A stretch of DNA of 64,000 nucleotides, from NCBI GenBank assembly GCA_014706295.1, contig JACSVZ010000014.1, forward strand, positions 73,003,251 through 73,067,250, read 5' to 3'. The stretch is from Lycocorax pyrrhopterus obiensis (taxonomy: Eukaryota; Chordata; Aves; Passeriformes; Paradisaeidae). Under the pieces are notes generated by a model that was not told the DNA's origin, did no database searches, and saw nothing but the letters and a program-made list of their open reading frames with translations. The position numbers and the translations under genes are program-made. Below are positions 24,590 through 39,000 of the stretch, piece by piece. Position 1 is the first letter of the stretch. Each line of letters opens with the position of its first letter.

Positions 24590-24790
24590 CCTGGTCCTGC
24601 CCCCCCCCGGGCATGCGGGGTCTGCGCTGCAGGATCACTTTGCAGCGGGGTTGCAGCCTTGGCTGTGTGTCCAGGCCTGGAACCCGATGAGTTACTTCCC
24701 CACAGTTTCTCGTGACATCTCGGTAATTAATGCCCCGCATCGCACCCCGTCTCCCCTCCGAGAAGCGCGGCTCTGATTTAACTGCCTCAT
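24590..24790. promoter_or_regulatory. CpG-dense patch, possible regulatory element
   Basis: About 14 CpGs fall in roughly 180 bases that start with a C run, include 'gcgctgcaggatcactttgc' and a homeodomain-like TAATTAATG, and end in 'gagaagcgcggctctgattt'. Retained CpGs in a CpG-poor desert suggest an unmethylated, constrained or recently inserted element. No transposon signature or gene was seen. Confidence 0.25.
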
Positions 24791-25060
24791 GATGCATACT
24801 CGAAATGAATACTTGTCTAATTGTCCCTAGGCAGATCCTTGGGTGAAAGTCTGTGAGAAAGCATATAGGCCACGACACTGAGCGAGAGCCCACAAAGCAC
24901 AATAAAGCACAAGCTTGTAACTATTTGTTACTCTCTAGCACCATCAAAACAATATATTTACTTTTTAAGATGTTCAAGAAACAAATTAAGGATAAAACCT
25001 TGCTACATCCTCTGTTTCCTCGCCCCCTCAGCTATACAAAATAAGACCCTGAGGCGGATT

Positions 25061-25097
25061 TCATGGAATCATAGGATCATTAAGGTTGAAAAATATG
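25061..25097 (-). mobile_element. CR1 terminal tail remnant
   Basis: 'catggaatcataggatcatt' followed by 'aaggttgaaaaatatg' matches the reversed CR1 3' end. Only the last few tens of bases survive. Confidence 0.5.
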
Positions 25098-27487
25098 TTT
25101 CTTTAGTGCAACAGCTTCCACAGGAAGGGATAAAGTTTCAAAGCACAGTGTGATGCTTGAGCTGTGCTACTGCATTTTGTGGGGCAGAATTGTCATTCAA
25201 AGGTTTTTAATAAGCCTGTTAAAGGGCAAAAGTCCTGAGTGAAGTGAGTTACCAGAGATTTGAAACCTGCAGCGACAGTGATGTTCCATCAATAACCTCC
25301 AGCTATTGTGCCAAGGCTGCAGATAAAGAATGCACCCATGGAAGTCACACTGCAAATGAAAACCTTGTGAACACCAAAGATTACAGTCAATTGTTCAATA
25401 TTCAGTAGGATTCAAAATTATTCAAAAGTGTACTTGGCATCTCTGGTTCTAGATATTACCACAGCTCAAAGATTCAAGGCCTTTCTCTTTCTCGCCAATC
25501 AGGGGGTGAATTAGGGTTATAAAATCACTTATGTCTAGCTAGTTTGCTCAAACAAGTAACGTTGTTTCCAAAATTTCTGTGCTACAGGGAGTTCCCTCTG
25601 GACTGGCTTCTCTCTCTGCCTCCAATCCTATGCAAAATACAGACCCAAGCCCTCCCCTGGACCCTTATTTTTGCATTTGAGGGTAGAAACCAACATTAAA
25701 ACTCTAATCCACTATGCAAGATCAGACTAAAGACCATGGTCAACTGCTTACAAAGGTTTTTAACCAAGTAAAAGGAAGAAAAATTCACATTTTCTTTTCA
25801 ATTTTTTGATTTTTTTTTTCTTAACAGCACACCCAAATGTTTCACTTTTAAATACCTTTTTATCTGCTTGCTTTTTTGGCGTGAGAGTGGATTAGATTAA
25901 ATATGAATTAAAATGCTGTCTAAGCTATAACAAATATTGATTTTTTCATTTCATTTGAAAAATTCAAATCTATCCAGGCCAAAAGTATCCAGCCTCATAC
26001 TCCCCCAAAAAATTGTGTTTTCAGCTTCTCAGCCCATCTGTACAGATGAAACACAACCATTCTTACAGCTATTCACAGCAAAATCCAGCCTGAGCTGTAG
26101 TCGCATGTCACAACCATGATTTATAGTGAGACTTCAGTACACACTCAGAATTATGATTGCCCAGCTGATCCCTTCAAATTCTTACATGGATGATGCAGCT
26201 CAGCACAACAGATGCTGAATCATAGAAAAGCACGGAGTTTGGTTGTGCTGCTCCAAACCCACAACCGTGAACAAGTGCAGGTGACAGGAAAACCCAAATT
26301 CAGCCCAAAACTTGATCCATGGTGCAGATTCTGGTGTTGACTGATTGCACACCTGGGGGCTCTTCTGAAGTCATGATGCAACACCCCCAGATCGCCACAG
26401 GAGAGCAGCTTTGGGCGCTGCTGCAGTGCAGAAATCAAACTTTCTTACACCGCATTAATTACGAATGTCTCATTATAGTCTATATCCTAACAGTTTTGTT
26501 GAAGGGGTTTTTTTTGTCTTTTCAAGCTGCTTGAAAATCTCATTTATCCCCATATTGTACATTTGAAATAAATCTGCTCAAAGGTAAGCTTTTATTAACA
26601 TGACCTTGGTAACTCTTCAAGGAACTCTGTGCACAATATTTAACAAGAAAACAAAACCACTTGGCCAGGCACTCTTTTAAAAACGGACCAAAACGCATGA
26701 ATTAGTTTTGTTGGTAATTCAAATGGCAGAAATATTATCCAGTCTGCAGTCTGTTAGGAGACATTACATATGCTCTGCTGGGAGTCAGATGAATTTACAG
26801 AACAGGGCTTGTAACTTCATTTACTTCAAAATGCAGTTCATGCAGAGTACACATGTAATGTGCACTTACTGTGATGTTAAGTGCTAGAAATGAGCTGTTG
26901 CTGTGACTTGGAGAGGTATGAGGGGGTTCTCCCCCACCCAAAACCAGGATTTTGGCAGACATTTCTATCGCAGTTGTTTCTGCATGTGCTGGGAGCTCAT
27001 GAGAAAACCCCAGCCATTCCCTCAACCAGGAATTAAAAACAATATGCAAACACCAAAACTTTGCTCCCTAAATATGAACATCTTGATGGGAGCAAAAAGA
27101 TGCTGAGCAACATGGGCAGAAGAACACAGATGTTTTTATTTCTGAGCATTTTGTTTATCCTATTTTTGAGGATATATTTGACTGTGACTCCATAGTGGTC
27201 TGTATCTACACTACTCTTAACCCAATGTCAGATCACCACCTCACCAAAAAATTGCAATTGGGAGGAGATTTTTTAAAGAAAATGGCATGACCATGGAAGA
27301 GTCCCCTCCAAATAAAACCAGTGTGGACAGTTTTTCTTTATTCCCTTTAGAGCTTTCTCTAATAAGTCAATTCTCTGTAAGAATTTTCTATAGAAACAAA
27401 TTATTTTGTGTTGTAAAGTACTGGAACAATGTGGACTGAGAAAACTTCAGATTCCTATATTGCAAGTCTGTTAATGAAGATATTCCT
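25098..27487. other. Unique intergenic DNA, nothing recognised
   Basis: AT-leaning sequence with T-runs near 25.80 kb and 26.51 kb. No gene supported. Confidence 0.5.
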
Positions 27488-27600
27488 AGCAATTAAATTA
27501 AAAATTAAATTAAAAATTAAATTAAATTATTAATTTAATTAAAAATAAAATTTAAATTTTTTTTTTAAAAAATAATTTTTTAAAAGAGAAAAAATTAAAA
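27488..27600. repeat. A/T low-complexity, ATTAAA-type repeat
   Basis: Repeated AAATT/ATTAAA units grade into poly-A and poly-T blocks. Simple sequence with no coding value. Confidence 0.85.
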
Positions 27601-30600
27601 AGAAGTGATGAAATCTTTGTTCTTCTGAGATGCCAAAACAATTGTCATTTTGCCTTTGATTTCATTAAAATTTAGAAGGAAAATTTTATTTTTTCAAGAG
27701 AAAAAAAAAGGAAGTATTTAATCTCAAGTCATCTCTCAACCTTTTAAGGAACAAAGAAAATTGAATTTTTAATCTCTTAGCTAGTAGGAGGCATTGTAAA
27801 GTTGTGTACATTGGAAAAATACTGCTTCACAGTAAACTGCTACCAACACGCTAACCTGGAAAATTAGAAAAGTTCCCCTTAAGAAGAGAGATTTTACGAA
27901 ACTGCTGTCTTTTTGTCCATATTAGAACAAAGTTACTTGGTCTTCTGTACTACTATTCTTATCATAGAGGGAGTGGTTGTGGGGGACAGTGTTAACTTTT
28001 TTAATTTGTTATCTGAGAGTAGATTATTTAGATTATCTAAATTATCTATGCTGTGATTTAGGCTTTAATTCGGTTTTGTCCATTCTGAAGTTACCTAAAA
28101 TTACAGTGAAAGGTGTTTATTTAAAAGACATCTTGAATAAGCCACCCATTTTCTCTCTCTGTGAATTAAATTCACCAACTGTGAATTAAATCTACCAAAA
28201 ACAGGTACAGTTGTCAGTCTATGGAAGTCAGGTAAAGTCATACTTCTCTTGACACTGTGCAGAGAGCTGATATTTCATCTGGAGAGCAAATTGTCCTCTC
28301 ATCCCCTGGAAAATGTTTATGGCATTGCACAAACCATGGCTTTCTGACAGACCCCCAATATCAATGGCATAAAACAAAGAAATTATTATATTGAGAAAAA
28401 ATTATTACCCTGATTTTTTCCTTATAATATATATATTGAATCATTGAATAGATTACTATTCACAGGACATGCCAGACAAGGAAAAGGAATAGTTATGAGA
28501 GAAATAGATGCCATTCTGCAAAGGCACTGTACTTGGCAGTAAAAAGCTTTTCAAGAACGTCTCTGAAGAAGGAATTCAAATATGGCAGAAAGAGCCATCA
28601 GAAGAGAAAAAAAACCAATCATAAATAGAGATGAAATTATTTCAATTTGCTGAGATGAGAGAACACTCAGAAGATTTGGAAAAGCTACAGTTTTACACCA
28701 ACCTGGCAGGTGAAAGAGACGAAAAACTGTAGGTACTGCAAGAAATAATGTCTTACACAGCAGGAAAACAATTCATTAACAAAATCTGGTGACACCACGG
28801 AGAGATCTGTGCAAATATCTTTTGAAATGTGCAGGGACAGATGTGGGGTTTTAAGGACATAAAGAGAGATCCAGTGCATAAAATTATACAAAAGGGATTA
28901 TGGAGTCACTCAGTAAATCAGTGGAGAACTCATCTGCAACACTGGCTACTGCAAAAGACTTAACAGAAGGGTCTCAAAAGAATGGCATAAAAACATATGG
29001 AAAGGGTTCCATGAGAAGAGAAACTGGATGTGGCACGTTTATTTCAGAGAGGGTACTCAGAGAAGATAACTGATAGACCCATTGCAAGAGTGCATTGACT
29101 GAAAGAGTGGTTGCCTTGTGTTTTCTCACAATAATTATAAAACCGTTCAATGACCTGGCAGCAATTAATTAAAGGATATAATACTTTATTTCATACAATA
29201 GAATAATAAAGCTGTGAAATTCACCGTCACAGGGCAGTACTGCAGCCCAAAACATACCACAGGTCCAAAATGCCTAAGACTTCCTGCAAGTAATGTAATT
29301 GCCTCAATTGATATAAAAAGCAGCAGAGCCACTCTTAGCGAGACTCTCATTCTCCTCAGAATCACAGCCACTCTTACAACAATTTTAGCTGGTTACACAG
29401 CTAATTGTATATCCCTACAGATATAATGTAAGCACCTAAGGTCAGACAGTTCCTTATGAACCCAGCTGAGCCCACTGTAACATTCCAGGCCAAATATTAT
29501 ATCTTTATTATACGTTAGAATGAATAACATAATGAAAACATCTTTTTTTCTACCTTAAAATTAAAGATAACCAGTATTGATGTTCTACATTCACCACAGA
29601 GAGTGAATAATTTATAATGAGTACAGTAGGAAGAAAGGAGTTTGAGTAACAAAATTCTTAGATTAATCAATTTATCCTCATTTTTTGTGTATGAATTCTA
29701 AACCACCCAGATCTTAAAACCTAAAATTATATTATAAATTATAATTAGGTGTGGGGGTTGGTTCTGTTGTTGTTTGGGTTTTGGTTTTGGGTGTTTTAAT
29801 ATTGAACTGAAGCATTCTGTTTGATGCTTTGGAAAATCAGCAGCAAAATCCAAGTCAAGTTTATTTGACTGGGCATGCACATATCTACACTCGCTCACTA
29901 GTCACAAATTATTCTGAGAGCACGTTTCTTCAGTTTGGCCCTGGAAAACTCTTCTTATGCATTCAAATGTTACCTTACACAAACCTTCCCAGAAACTGAT
30001 TCCAAATTTGTCGAGATTACTTGGCAACGTGTTTATTCAGAAGAAAAGTCGAGCAAATGGGTGCCACGCATTCTCAAAGAAAATCCATTTTTCACTAGAG
30101 GAAAGACTCCAAGAAAATATTGCAGTATCCACCCACGTGATGTTGAGCTGTCACCCAAACTGCATAATTGCACAAATTCTTGTACTAGGGACCTCCCACT
30201 GGGAAATGCATCTCTCCATACTAATGAAGCCCAACACAAAGTGTAACTTGGGCATTTGCATGTTAATGGGGCTTTGTGCATGAGATTGTTTATTCAGCAT
30301 GCCAGAAACACTGAAAAGAAGGTGTTAACAGAAACCTTTAGCCAGAATGAGACAGGGTTAATTAGGACATATGGAATGGGATCTGAGTAACAAAAGACAT
30401 TAAAATTAACCCTGTTTCTCCAGCTGTAGCGGGACAAAGGAGGGGGTGGGGGAAATCCCTTCTTTGACCCGCACAAAGGCCTTTTCTGCCACAGGATTTA
30501 GGGGCAGTATTTTCCCACTGGCACAGCTCCACCAGTGGCTGGGACATTTGCATTGAGGAGGTGATGAGTATCCATCAGCCCCTTCATCCCTTGTCTGACT

Positions 30601-32999
30601 CCTCCCAAAACCTGTGAGAGGTTCGAAATACAGGGATGATCCTGACAAGGTGATATTATCTATAAAAGTAGCAGCAAGATATTTTTGGCAAAACAATATG
30701 AGTTTCAGGCCAAATCTATAAATATGTGCTCTGCCCTGCACATTATGCAGGCATTTTTAATGTTAAAGCACTTGAGGAGACCTTGAGGACAATCAGGGAC
30801 TCTAGTTAAGAGCCTTCATCCATGCCTGGGTCTTCCAGGATTTTTAGGAGAAGATAATTGAAGGGTTGTTATGATTAACCTAATGTCATAGTGAGAGGAA
30901 AGGCAGACAAAAATTAACAAAATGATGCCTGAGTCTTGTAGCAGCACAGTTTGATATTTCCATAATGGTATTTCAGACTCTGTGCTATAAATTCGTTTCA
31001 GGACAGGATGCAAAAAGAGCTTTTCCTTCCCTTTTAAATAAACCATGCTCCATGACTCTTTTCTTATTTAACATTTTTTCCTAAGTATGTTAAATATACT
31101 GCTCCTTGCTAAGTTCTGTGGATAATGACTTCACCCCAGGGCCACAGAAGGAATAGCTGACCAGTATTTCCACTAGCTCAGTTCTCAGAGGTTGCTGCCC
31201 TCTTTGCTCGCCAATCAGTAATTGATTACTACAATCAAGGCAAGAGCAGAGCATTTGGTTACTCCCTAGTCTGGTATTTCATACTTGCATTTCAGACCTT
31301 GAAAATGCCCTTTTTTTTCATTAAAGCTTGTTTCTTTTTGTACTCTACCAGTTGATTTAACAAATATTATAGCTCCTACCTACAAACTTTCTATTTCTCT
31401 CCCTAGATCTTCCGACCCACAACAACACTGTTACTACCATATTTCAAAGCAGATTTTAAAATTGGATGTTTAGTTCCTAACAGAAGACTGATGCTTTTCT
31501 TACCACATCCAGAAAGGCTTTTTTTTTAAAAAAAAATTAGAACAGGTTTTATTTTCCCCTTTTATTCTGGTGTATGGCAGTAAATGCATAGGTTATTCAG
31601 TGTAAGCACAACTACATCTGACTGATTGATAAGAAGCCTTTGCTTGCTCAGAAGCAATGTATCTGTCATCCTGGAGGAAGCAAAATGACAGAAATGACAG
31701 CCAGCATGTAGGACGAGGATATCAAGACAGCTGCTGTGTTACTTGATCATAATGCCACTAAAATGGAAAAGAAAAAAGATTGAACTGAAACATCCAATAG
31801 TCACAAGCATGTATCTTTTCAGCACAGAAGCAATTGCTGCATTGTTCACTTAAAAAAGAAAAATTAAAAGTATGCAGTGCAACAACAAACTCCTGCTAGG
31901 AATGGACAAATGCAGGAACACCTTGCTCCCAACTCTGTGTTGTACAAAGGGCTCAGGGCTCCGTGCTGTAATGCAGGGACTGGCCATGGTGCCATCTGTG
32001 GGGAATGCTGCTATTATTCCTGCACAGAATATTCTCTGGGCTAGGCCTGTTGGAACTTAACTGTGTTGGACCAACTGGAATCACATTTACGCTGCAGAAA
32101 TGGACGTGGCAGAGAATTATGACCATGTTATTTTTGGGGCTGTTATGTCAGCATGGAGAATCAGTGGCTAAAATGTGGAAAAGAGAGTTTCTCTGTTTCT
32201 GACAACTGCCTATTTTTCACGGCAGGCGGGATGGAGCAGGCAAAAACGGGGTAAGATCACTGAAAGTGCTCAGCCAGACTCTGCCGTAGGCACTGCAGCT
32301 CGTGCGAAGCAGAGCAGGAGCTGCCTCCAGCACAGCCCTACCTACCAGCCACTGTTCATATGGCAACTCCCTCCCAGCCACCAGAAGCCCCACTCGTTTT
32401 AGAAAACCTTCTGTTCTCCCAGGAATGAAAGGCATCTGTCATACGCTTCCCGTGGTGGTGGGTGCCTCGGCAGCAGAACAAAGGAGGCTTTTTGCCCCAA
32501 GGATGAAGCAACAATAAACCTGCTCCTGTCTCTCCCTCTGTGAGGAGGGCATATTTCCTTTTGATCCAGCGAGCACGACACCAGCAAACCCCGTTCAAGG
32601 CTTTTGCAACCCTGAGGCGTGTGGCTACTTGAAGCGCAGAAGTTATGGCAACATTTGTGGGGAGCTCGTAACTGCAGGATGGAGGTGATTTATGGGCAGC
32701 ACTGATAGTTGTCTGGGTTGCTTGCCATGATACAGGCCAGTTGCGTTCATGATAGATTGAGGTCATGGAGGGTGAGTGCAATAGGTCCTGTCATATATCC
32801 TTCATCAGGTTTTCATTTGTCTGTGAGTTAGGTTTGTGGTAGCAGTGGGAAAAGGGTCTCATCTGAGTGTTTATTTTCCTAGCCTGAAGGGCTCTGTTCC
32901 TCAAACACGCTTGTGTTTGATACCTGAAAAGGAGACATCAGCATGAGGGATTTGTGACTCGACTCACTGACCTGGGCTGCCAGTCAAATTTCAAAAGTA
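27601..32999. other. Gene desert, nothing recognised
   Basis: About 5.4 kb of AT-rich unique sequence. I see no CR1 tail, LTR, splice-flanked frame or RNA gene. The longest frames (about 111 codons) are as expected by chance. Confidence 0.5.
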
Positions 33000-33042
33000 A
33001 AAAAAAAAAAAAATCTAGAGCTTGGAATCTTAAAAAAAAAAT
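33000..33042 (+). repeat. Poly-A / A-rich run
   Basis: Two A-runs (14 and 9) separated by 'tctagagcttggaatctt'. They could be the tail of an old retroposed copy, but no body is recognisable upstream. Confidence 0.6.
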
Positions 33043-36000
33043 AAAAGTACTAGACAGAGCAGTATAGGTCTTTGAAGAGCCACACAGACCAGCCTTTGAG
33101 CATGGTGTGCCCACCACACGTGTGCCCCATGCAAATGCTGGGTCAGTGTGCTCTGCTCAGCAGTGCAAAAACACCCAGAAAACCTCTAGAGAACAGATCC
33201 ATATTACACCTCCACAGAAAATGCCAACAGTACTACTCAGGGTTTGCAAAATCAGGCTCTTCACTTGTTTCTGGTGGGTGGAACATTTAATTTACTACTC
33301 TGCCTCACACTCACACACAAAGAAGCACAAACAGGCACCAGTGTTCTCTCAAATATCTCGGTCCCAAAATTACGCCCAAAACTCAGCACTCCTCATTTCT
33401 AAAGTGCCACTCCCTCCAGTGACAACTAAATAAATTTTAATATCTAAAGAGCATTTTTTTTAAAAAACAGATAACCTCCAAAGCTTTAAACTCATTCTGC
33501 TGCTTTATCTTCTACAGCAGATCTGCCATCCCACTCATGCACAGATCAAGTGGGAGGATGGTACTTTCAGCTCTGTATTACTGAAACCAGCCTGGGAAAG
33601 CCAAATAAATTTAGGAGCCGTGGAAATGGTGTACAATCACCAGAGGCTCCAACACCGCAGCCCAGGAGCTGGAAACAAGCAGTGGATGCAAAATGTGGGT
33701 TTGGCATTTCAGACATCTCTCAGTGAGGGTGTGCTCAGACGTGTGCGTGGTGAACGTGGTGCAATAGCCGAGTGAGACCCTTCTGACGGCATCCATAGCT
33801 GGAGAACAACCCTTAAAATACCAGCCTGTGTCTAACATCCATCCATGCGGCTTTCCTCCTTCTTGGGCTTCCCTCAGGGTAGTGAGGACTAATTAAAAGC
33901 GGTCCATTTTCCACACAACTCTAATACCCACCCAAAGCTCCTCACAGCCCAGGTGTGCTTCGTTCATATTAATGACTCGATATTAATTAAGACTGAGTAG
34001 AGGGAAAGGGGTGATCTCTCATTAGCAGCAGACACGAGGTGGTGAAGCTGCCATACTCTGCACTGGTGTTATCCTGAGCTTTCTGCAAAATAGGGGGCGG
34101 TTTACCCCAAGGCCCTCAGAGACTGTACCCAACCCTTCAGCATTAGTGACCAACAGCCCCCAAAATCTTCCTGAGACCCTGGGGCCCCTGAGAAGCAGCA
34201 GGTCTCCTCCAGCTCACACAGAGGCAAAGCCAGAGCATCTCTGCTGAAAGCAATCGAGCTTCAGCTGTGCCCTGTCACCTCTTTACACACCAGCTCAGGG
34301 ATTTCATTTTGCTACCTAATTAGGCAACCAGGGAAATATGAAAGCCAAAGCAGCCAGGTATAAATAGGAATCCTTCAGTTACTGAAAGAGCTAATAAGGC
34401 CTGAACCTGCTCTCATTTGTATTTTATCAGATAAATGAAAAGGGGGGATAAAAAAAAGACACACAGTTTAAACATATGCTTCCAATTTTCTCAGAAGTAG
34501 TAAATGGAAAATACTGCTCTGTCATTAACCATTTTCATATTTATTCTGCAGTATATAAGGTTAGAGGTGGGTCATGTTTCTGTGGCAACTATATTGGAAA
34601 CAAAAATTCTTTGTGCCATAGTCTTATGTTAATTAAAGCTTCCAGCATAAAAACACCTCAACTACTTCAATACATTTTTAGCTATTTAGTTCATATTCAG
34701 GACTGAGGTAGTCATTCAAGTAAAATATAGTCTGCAAACCCCAGAGAAAGACGTATTAGGATTTCCTCAAAGAGAGTTACCTTTCTTAGCTTCCCTATTA
34801 CATGAGAAACGCGAGTTAAAATACTCTTTTTTAAATAAAACGTCACTGCTATTAACCCAAATGGATGTCCAAGAACCTGCCAAACGAAATCAAGTTTGTT
34901 GGGTTTTAGGTAGAGAAATTAACTTGCAACAATGCATTCAAAAATCTGTTCACTTTTATTGTAGAGAAATCAGAACAGCTGTTAAGGAGTCTATTTTCTT
35001 TTGGCCTGTTGGTTTGGGGCTTTTATTTCTTTCTTGCAGGAAAAGAAATTCTTTCTATTCCGCAAAGCAAAATCTCTGTGCTTTATCCAACATCTCTGGA
35101 GGTTTATGCCGTTTCCACTGGTGGCCCAATTCCCAGGAGATTTCCAAACCTCTGAGTTGGTTCCCCAGCTGTTTCTGTCATCCACTCCCCTGCTCACAAA
35201 GACACAGTGTCCATACCTCCCGTCCTAAAACAGTTCGTGCTGCGTGGCAGATTTTACCCTGATACACTCTAAGGGATACCAGGAATCTTGATGGGAACAG
35301 AGCAGGGAGAAAGTGGTTATTAACAACACTTTCCTGTTCCATTTACACAAACATATCCACTAAATAAGACTGAATTTTTTGTGAAATTGTGGTGAAAACT
35401 CCTTATTTGTGTATTTCTGAGAATTTAGTACTCAGCAACTGATCCATAAGAGCCACGTTGCACTCTTACACAAATTCCTTACTTTTTATTTGCAGTGCTA
35501 AGATATTCTGGAGGTCATTGTAGCTGATGGTCACAGGGATATGTCTGATTTAATGTCTATAATTCAGGTTACTCTAGTCCTCCTGCAGTGGTATCAGTTA
35601 TTAGATCAGATTTAATCATTTTCATACACGTGTGTTCAGGAAGCCTCTTCTTGCTTAGACTGTCAGAGCAAAGGAAACTTTAGGTTCAGACTTCCCTGAG
35701 ACAACAGCTACACCCCTGCTGAGGGGAAACTTTAACATTCCTTTGGGTTTTCATACAGACCTATGAAAGGCATACGATTTTGTGGGTGAAACAGCTTATT
35801 TTTGGATAAAACAGCTTATTTTTTGGACCAAAAAAATGTTAAAATCCTAGTAATTTTTAATTCTCAATGCCCCCATGGAGAAAAAGGGAACAGAAACCAT
35901 GTCCTGAGACTGTTTTCTTTGGTCTTCCTGGGGTTCTTTTCACTTTCTTTTGAAAATCTGCTTTGAGACAAGGAGATATATGACGTAACATTGACAAAAC

Positions 36001-39000
36001 TGTAAATCTAGTGGTGATGTCATCCAGGAAAAATTCCAAAGTTAGGTACCAGGAGCTACCCTCTTTGCGATGCTGGACAGCAAGGTGTTCTCGGGTGGTT
36101 GATTTGCACTGGATATTTCATGCATTTCTTATTTACTAAAGTAGGTGATCATCAGTTTCCAATGACTTGTTTTGACCTTATTCAATGGAAAATGAGGTGC
36201 TATTTCTGGCATGCTTATGAACCTACTGTTTAGTCCTAAAAGTTTTGCAAGAAAAGGGATAATAAATAGTTATTCACTTCCACTGAATAGCTTTGTAGAT
36301 TATGTGCTGAGGGCAGTAACAGCTGCTTCTCGTTACCAAAAAGGCCTCCTACCATGTGTACTGCTAACACACCGAGCTAAGGTCAAGCCGAGTAGCAGGT
36401 TTTTTTCCCCAACATTGTTTAAAAGCTTTTAAATAAAACCATATTAGAAATACAGTCACCTCTGGTAACTGATTTTCAAAAGCAAAGTCAGAAGAGCTGT
36501 GAGGTTTTTTAAAAATCTTCTTTGTTTCTGATTTGGAAGACTTTTTCTTTTCTCTGTTAAAGGCTCCCTGTACGGTGCTAAACTCTGGAGATTTTTCCTT
36601 GCAGTTCCTGAAGCCTTTTTTAATCTCCACCTTTTCTTTTTTTTTTTTTTGTTACTCTACTCTACATTTTCTTCACAAGAGCACTACCATAATCCGGACA
36701 ATTGCTGTGAAAGTTTACCCCTGGCTAATTTTCCCTACCATGCACAGAGCAGGGTTGGGCCATTCCCATCCATTTGGTCCCAGGTCTGCTCCTGCACAGC
36801 AGGAGGAGGAGGGAATCCTCAGAAAGCAGAGCTGACCCCACATCAGTACAGAGAGCAACAGAGGGACGACTGTGGCTTCCTTCTAGAACCATCTTCTAGG
36901 TGCCATCATATCTCCCTGGATGAAGGTTTGAGGAGGGATTAGCACCTGTCCCAATGGAAGCTCATCAAGAGGCTGCTGTAATTCACAAGGTTGTGCAGCC
37001 TCTTGGAAATAAGAACCACACTCCTGACAGAGGATCCAACGCAAAAGGTACAGCATAAAAACCCCTCTGTCCTGGGGATGATGTCTTTTTTGTGAATGTT
37101 ATTGGTTTTCCCCCTTTAATTTGCAAGGAATGTGTGAAAATAAAGCGATCCATTGCAGTAACTGTGACAGAGAAAGCTCTTTGTACTGATAGGAAAGAGA
37201 AAAATCTGAAGCCACGGCTCTGCAAAGGATAACTCTGCTGTGGTTTCTGATTAGAAAGGGTCTTGTAGAGGCTGCTAAAATCCGTGTAAGCAAGTAGAGA
37301 TTCTTAACAAAGCTGCCAGGTAGTACCACGCCCTTATGCCCCATGACATTACTTCTTCCTACATCGAAATCCACTTAAGGTTGGTATTAACACAAAGGTT
37401 CATCAATTTTTTTCCCAGTCATCCCCAGCTGGTTCTCAAATGGGAGGAAGGAATAAAAATTTTTATTGATAAAGCAGCAAACATTTAGATGTAATCTCTA
37501 CCCAGTCCAATATCACTTCTCTGTGGGAAAAAACCAACCCAACCACAAAACTCTTTTACCGCTTATTTTTCTGCATTTAAGTTTCCGAACTGCAAAGCCT
37601 TACATGACAGCATTAGAAAAGCAGAGAAGACACATAATACTTTATAAGCTTCTCAAGTTATTTGCATCTCCAATAACTTCTGTAGGACTTTCATCAGTTA
37701 TCACCACATTTATATGAATTCAAATTGTTGTACACACAGCTCCAAATGGTTTAGGTTCACCCAGCCATGACTAGGCTGGAAAAATTGTCATAAAGGGTTG
37801 GATACCAAAAAATGAGGAAAGAAATAGGGTAATCTGTTCTAAGAGAATAGATTAATTTAGGGGGGGAAAAAAGAAGAAGAACTTGTCAGGGAAGACATCT
37901 CAGAAAGTTAGTTTTAAGCCAATGTAAAGGTGAATTAGAAATCCCTGCTTTAATAGCAATAAGAAGTTTATTTTAAAAAGTAACTCAACAAAGAATAAGA
38001 TATTCCCTTCTGGTCAACAAATCTCACTCTAATGGAAAAAATGTGCCTTGCACTGTTTTTAATTGCAGAAGTCAAGATGGACTTGAAAGTCCCGTGGTGC
38101 TGCTTCGGTAGAAATCACCATAAATCCCTGAGGTTTATCTCTGCCATCAACTTTAACATTAAAAAACACCACAAATGGAAAGATGCACCAAAGCCTCCAG
38201 CCTTCAGAGCGGGCTCTAGCAAGAAACAGGCTCCTGTAAGACTCTGGAGTGACCTCCCTGTGTTCCTTGGCCTCTGCTCAGCTCTTTGCACCATCCATCT
38301 CCCACTCGCCTCCGTGCGGCTTCACCAGTAACCAAGGGAAACACAAAGGATAACTGGGAACTCTCCACGAGGGAAGGCTTCTCCCAGTGGAAACCTGGTT
38401 AATAGAGGAGATGGAAGTGAAATAAATACTTGTACCAAACAGGGACACTTGGTAGCAACAAATGCGGAGATAGCTAGGTGATAGAAGTGTAGGGTTAACC
38501 ACGAGGGTTAACCAAGAGATAATGTAAGTAAAATCCTAACTTATGACTCTATCCAATCCCAAATAAGGATGATGTCTTGTCCATCACAGTGCAGGAGGAA
38601 AGAGGTCTCGTGTCGCCTCATTGCAGAAGCAGATATTGCAGACAGATATTCTTCAACTAGCCATGGAGGGCGTTAAGGTACAAGTAACAATTGTTATTTC
38701 TTAAAACAAAAACATCAATAACATTGAGGGAATAACTGAACTCCTTACACGTAGAGAAAATGACCTTTAATGAAGCTCTGAATGACAATGAAATTTCAAA
38801 GGTCTAGGGAAAAAAATAACATTGTGCTAGAATTTAACAAGCACACGCAACATACCACAGGAAGTCACAGCCAGATTAGCATGATTTTGATCTAAATAAA
38901 ATATGTGAAAGGCTGATATGAGAGGCATTCACTTAGAAAGCAGCAGTGTAGTTAAAGGCTATGCAAATCATCTTAGTGTTATGGGAAATGCCTTTTGCTA

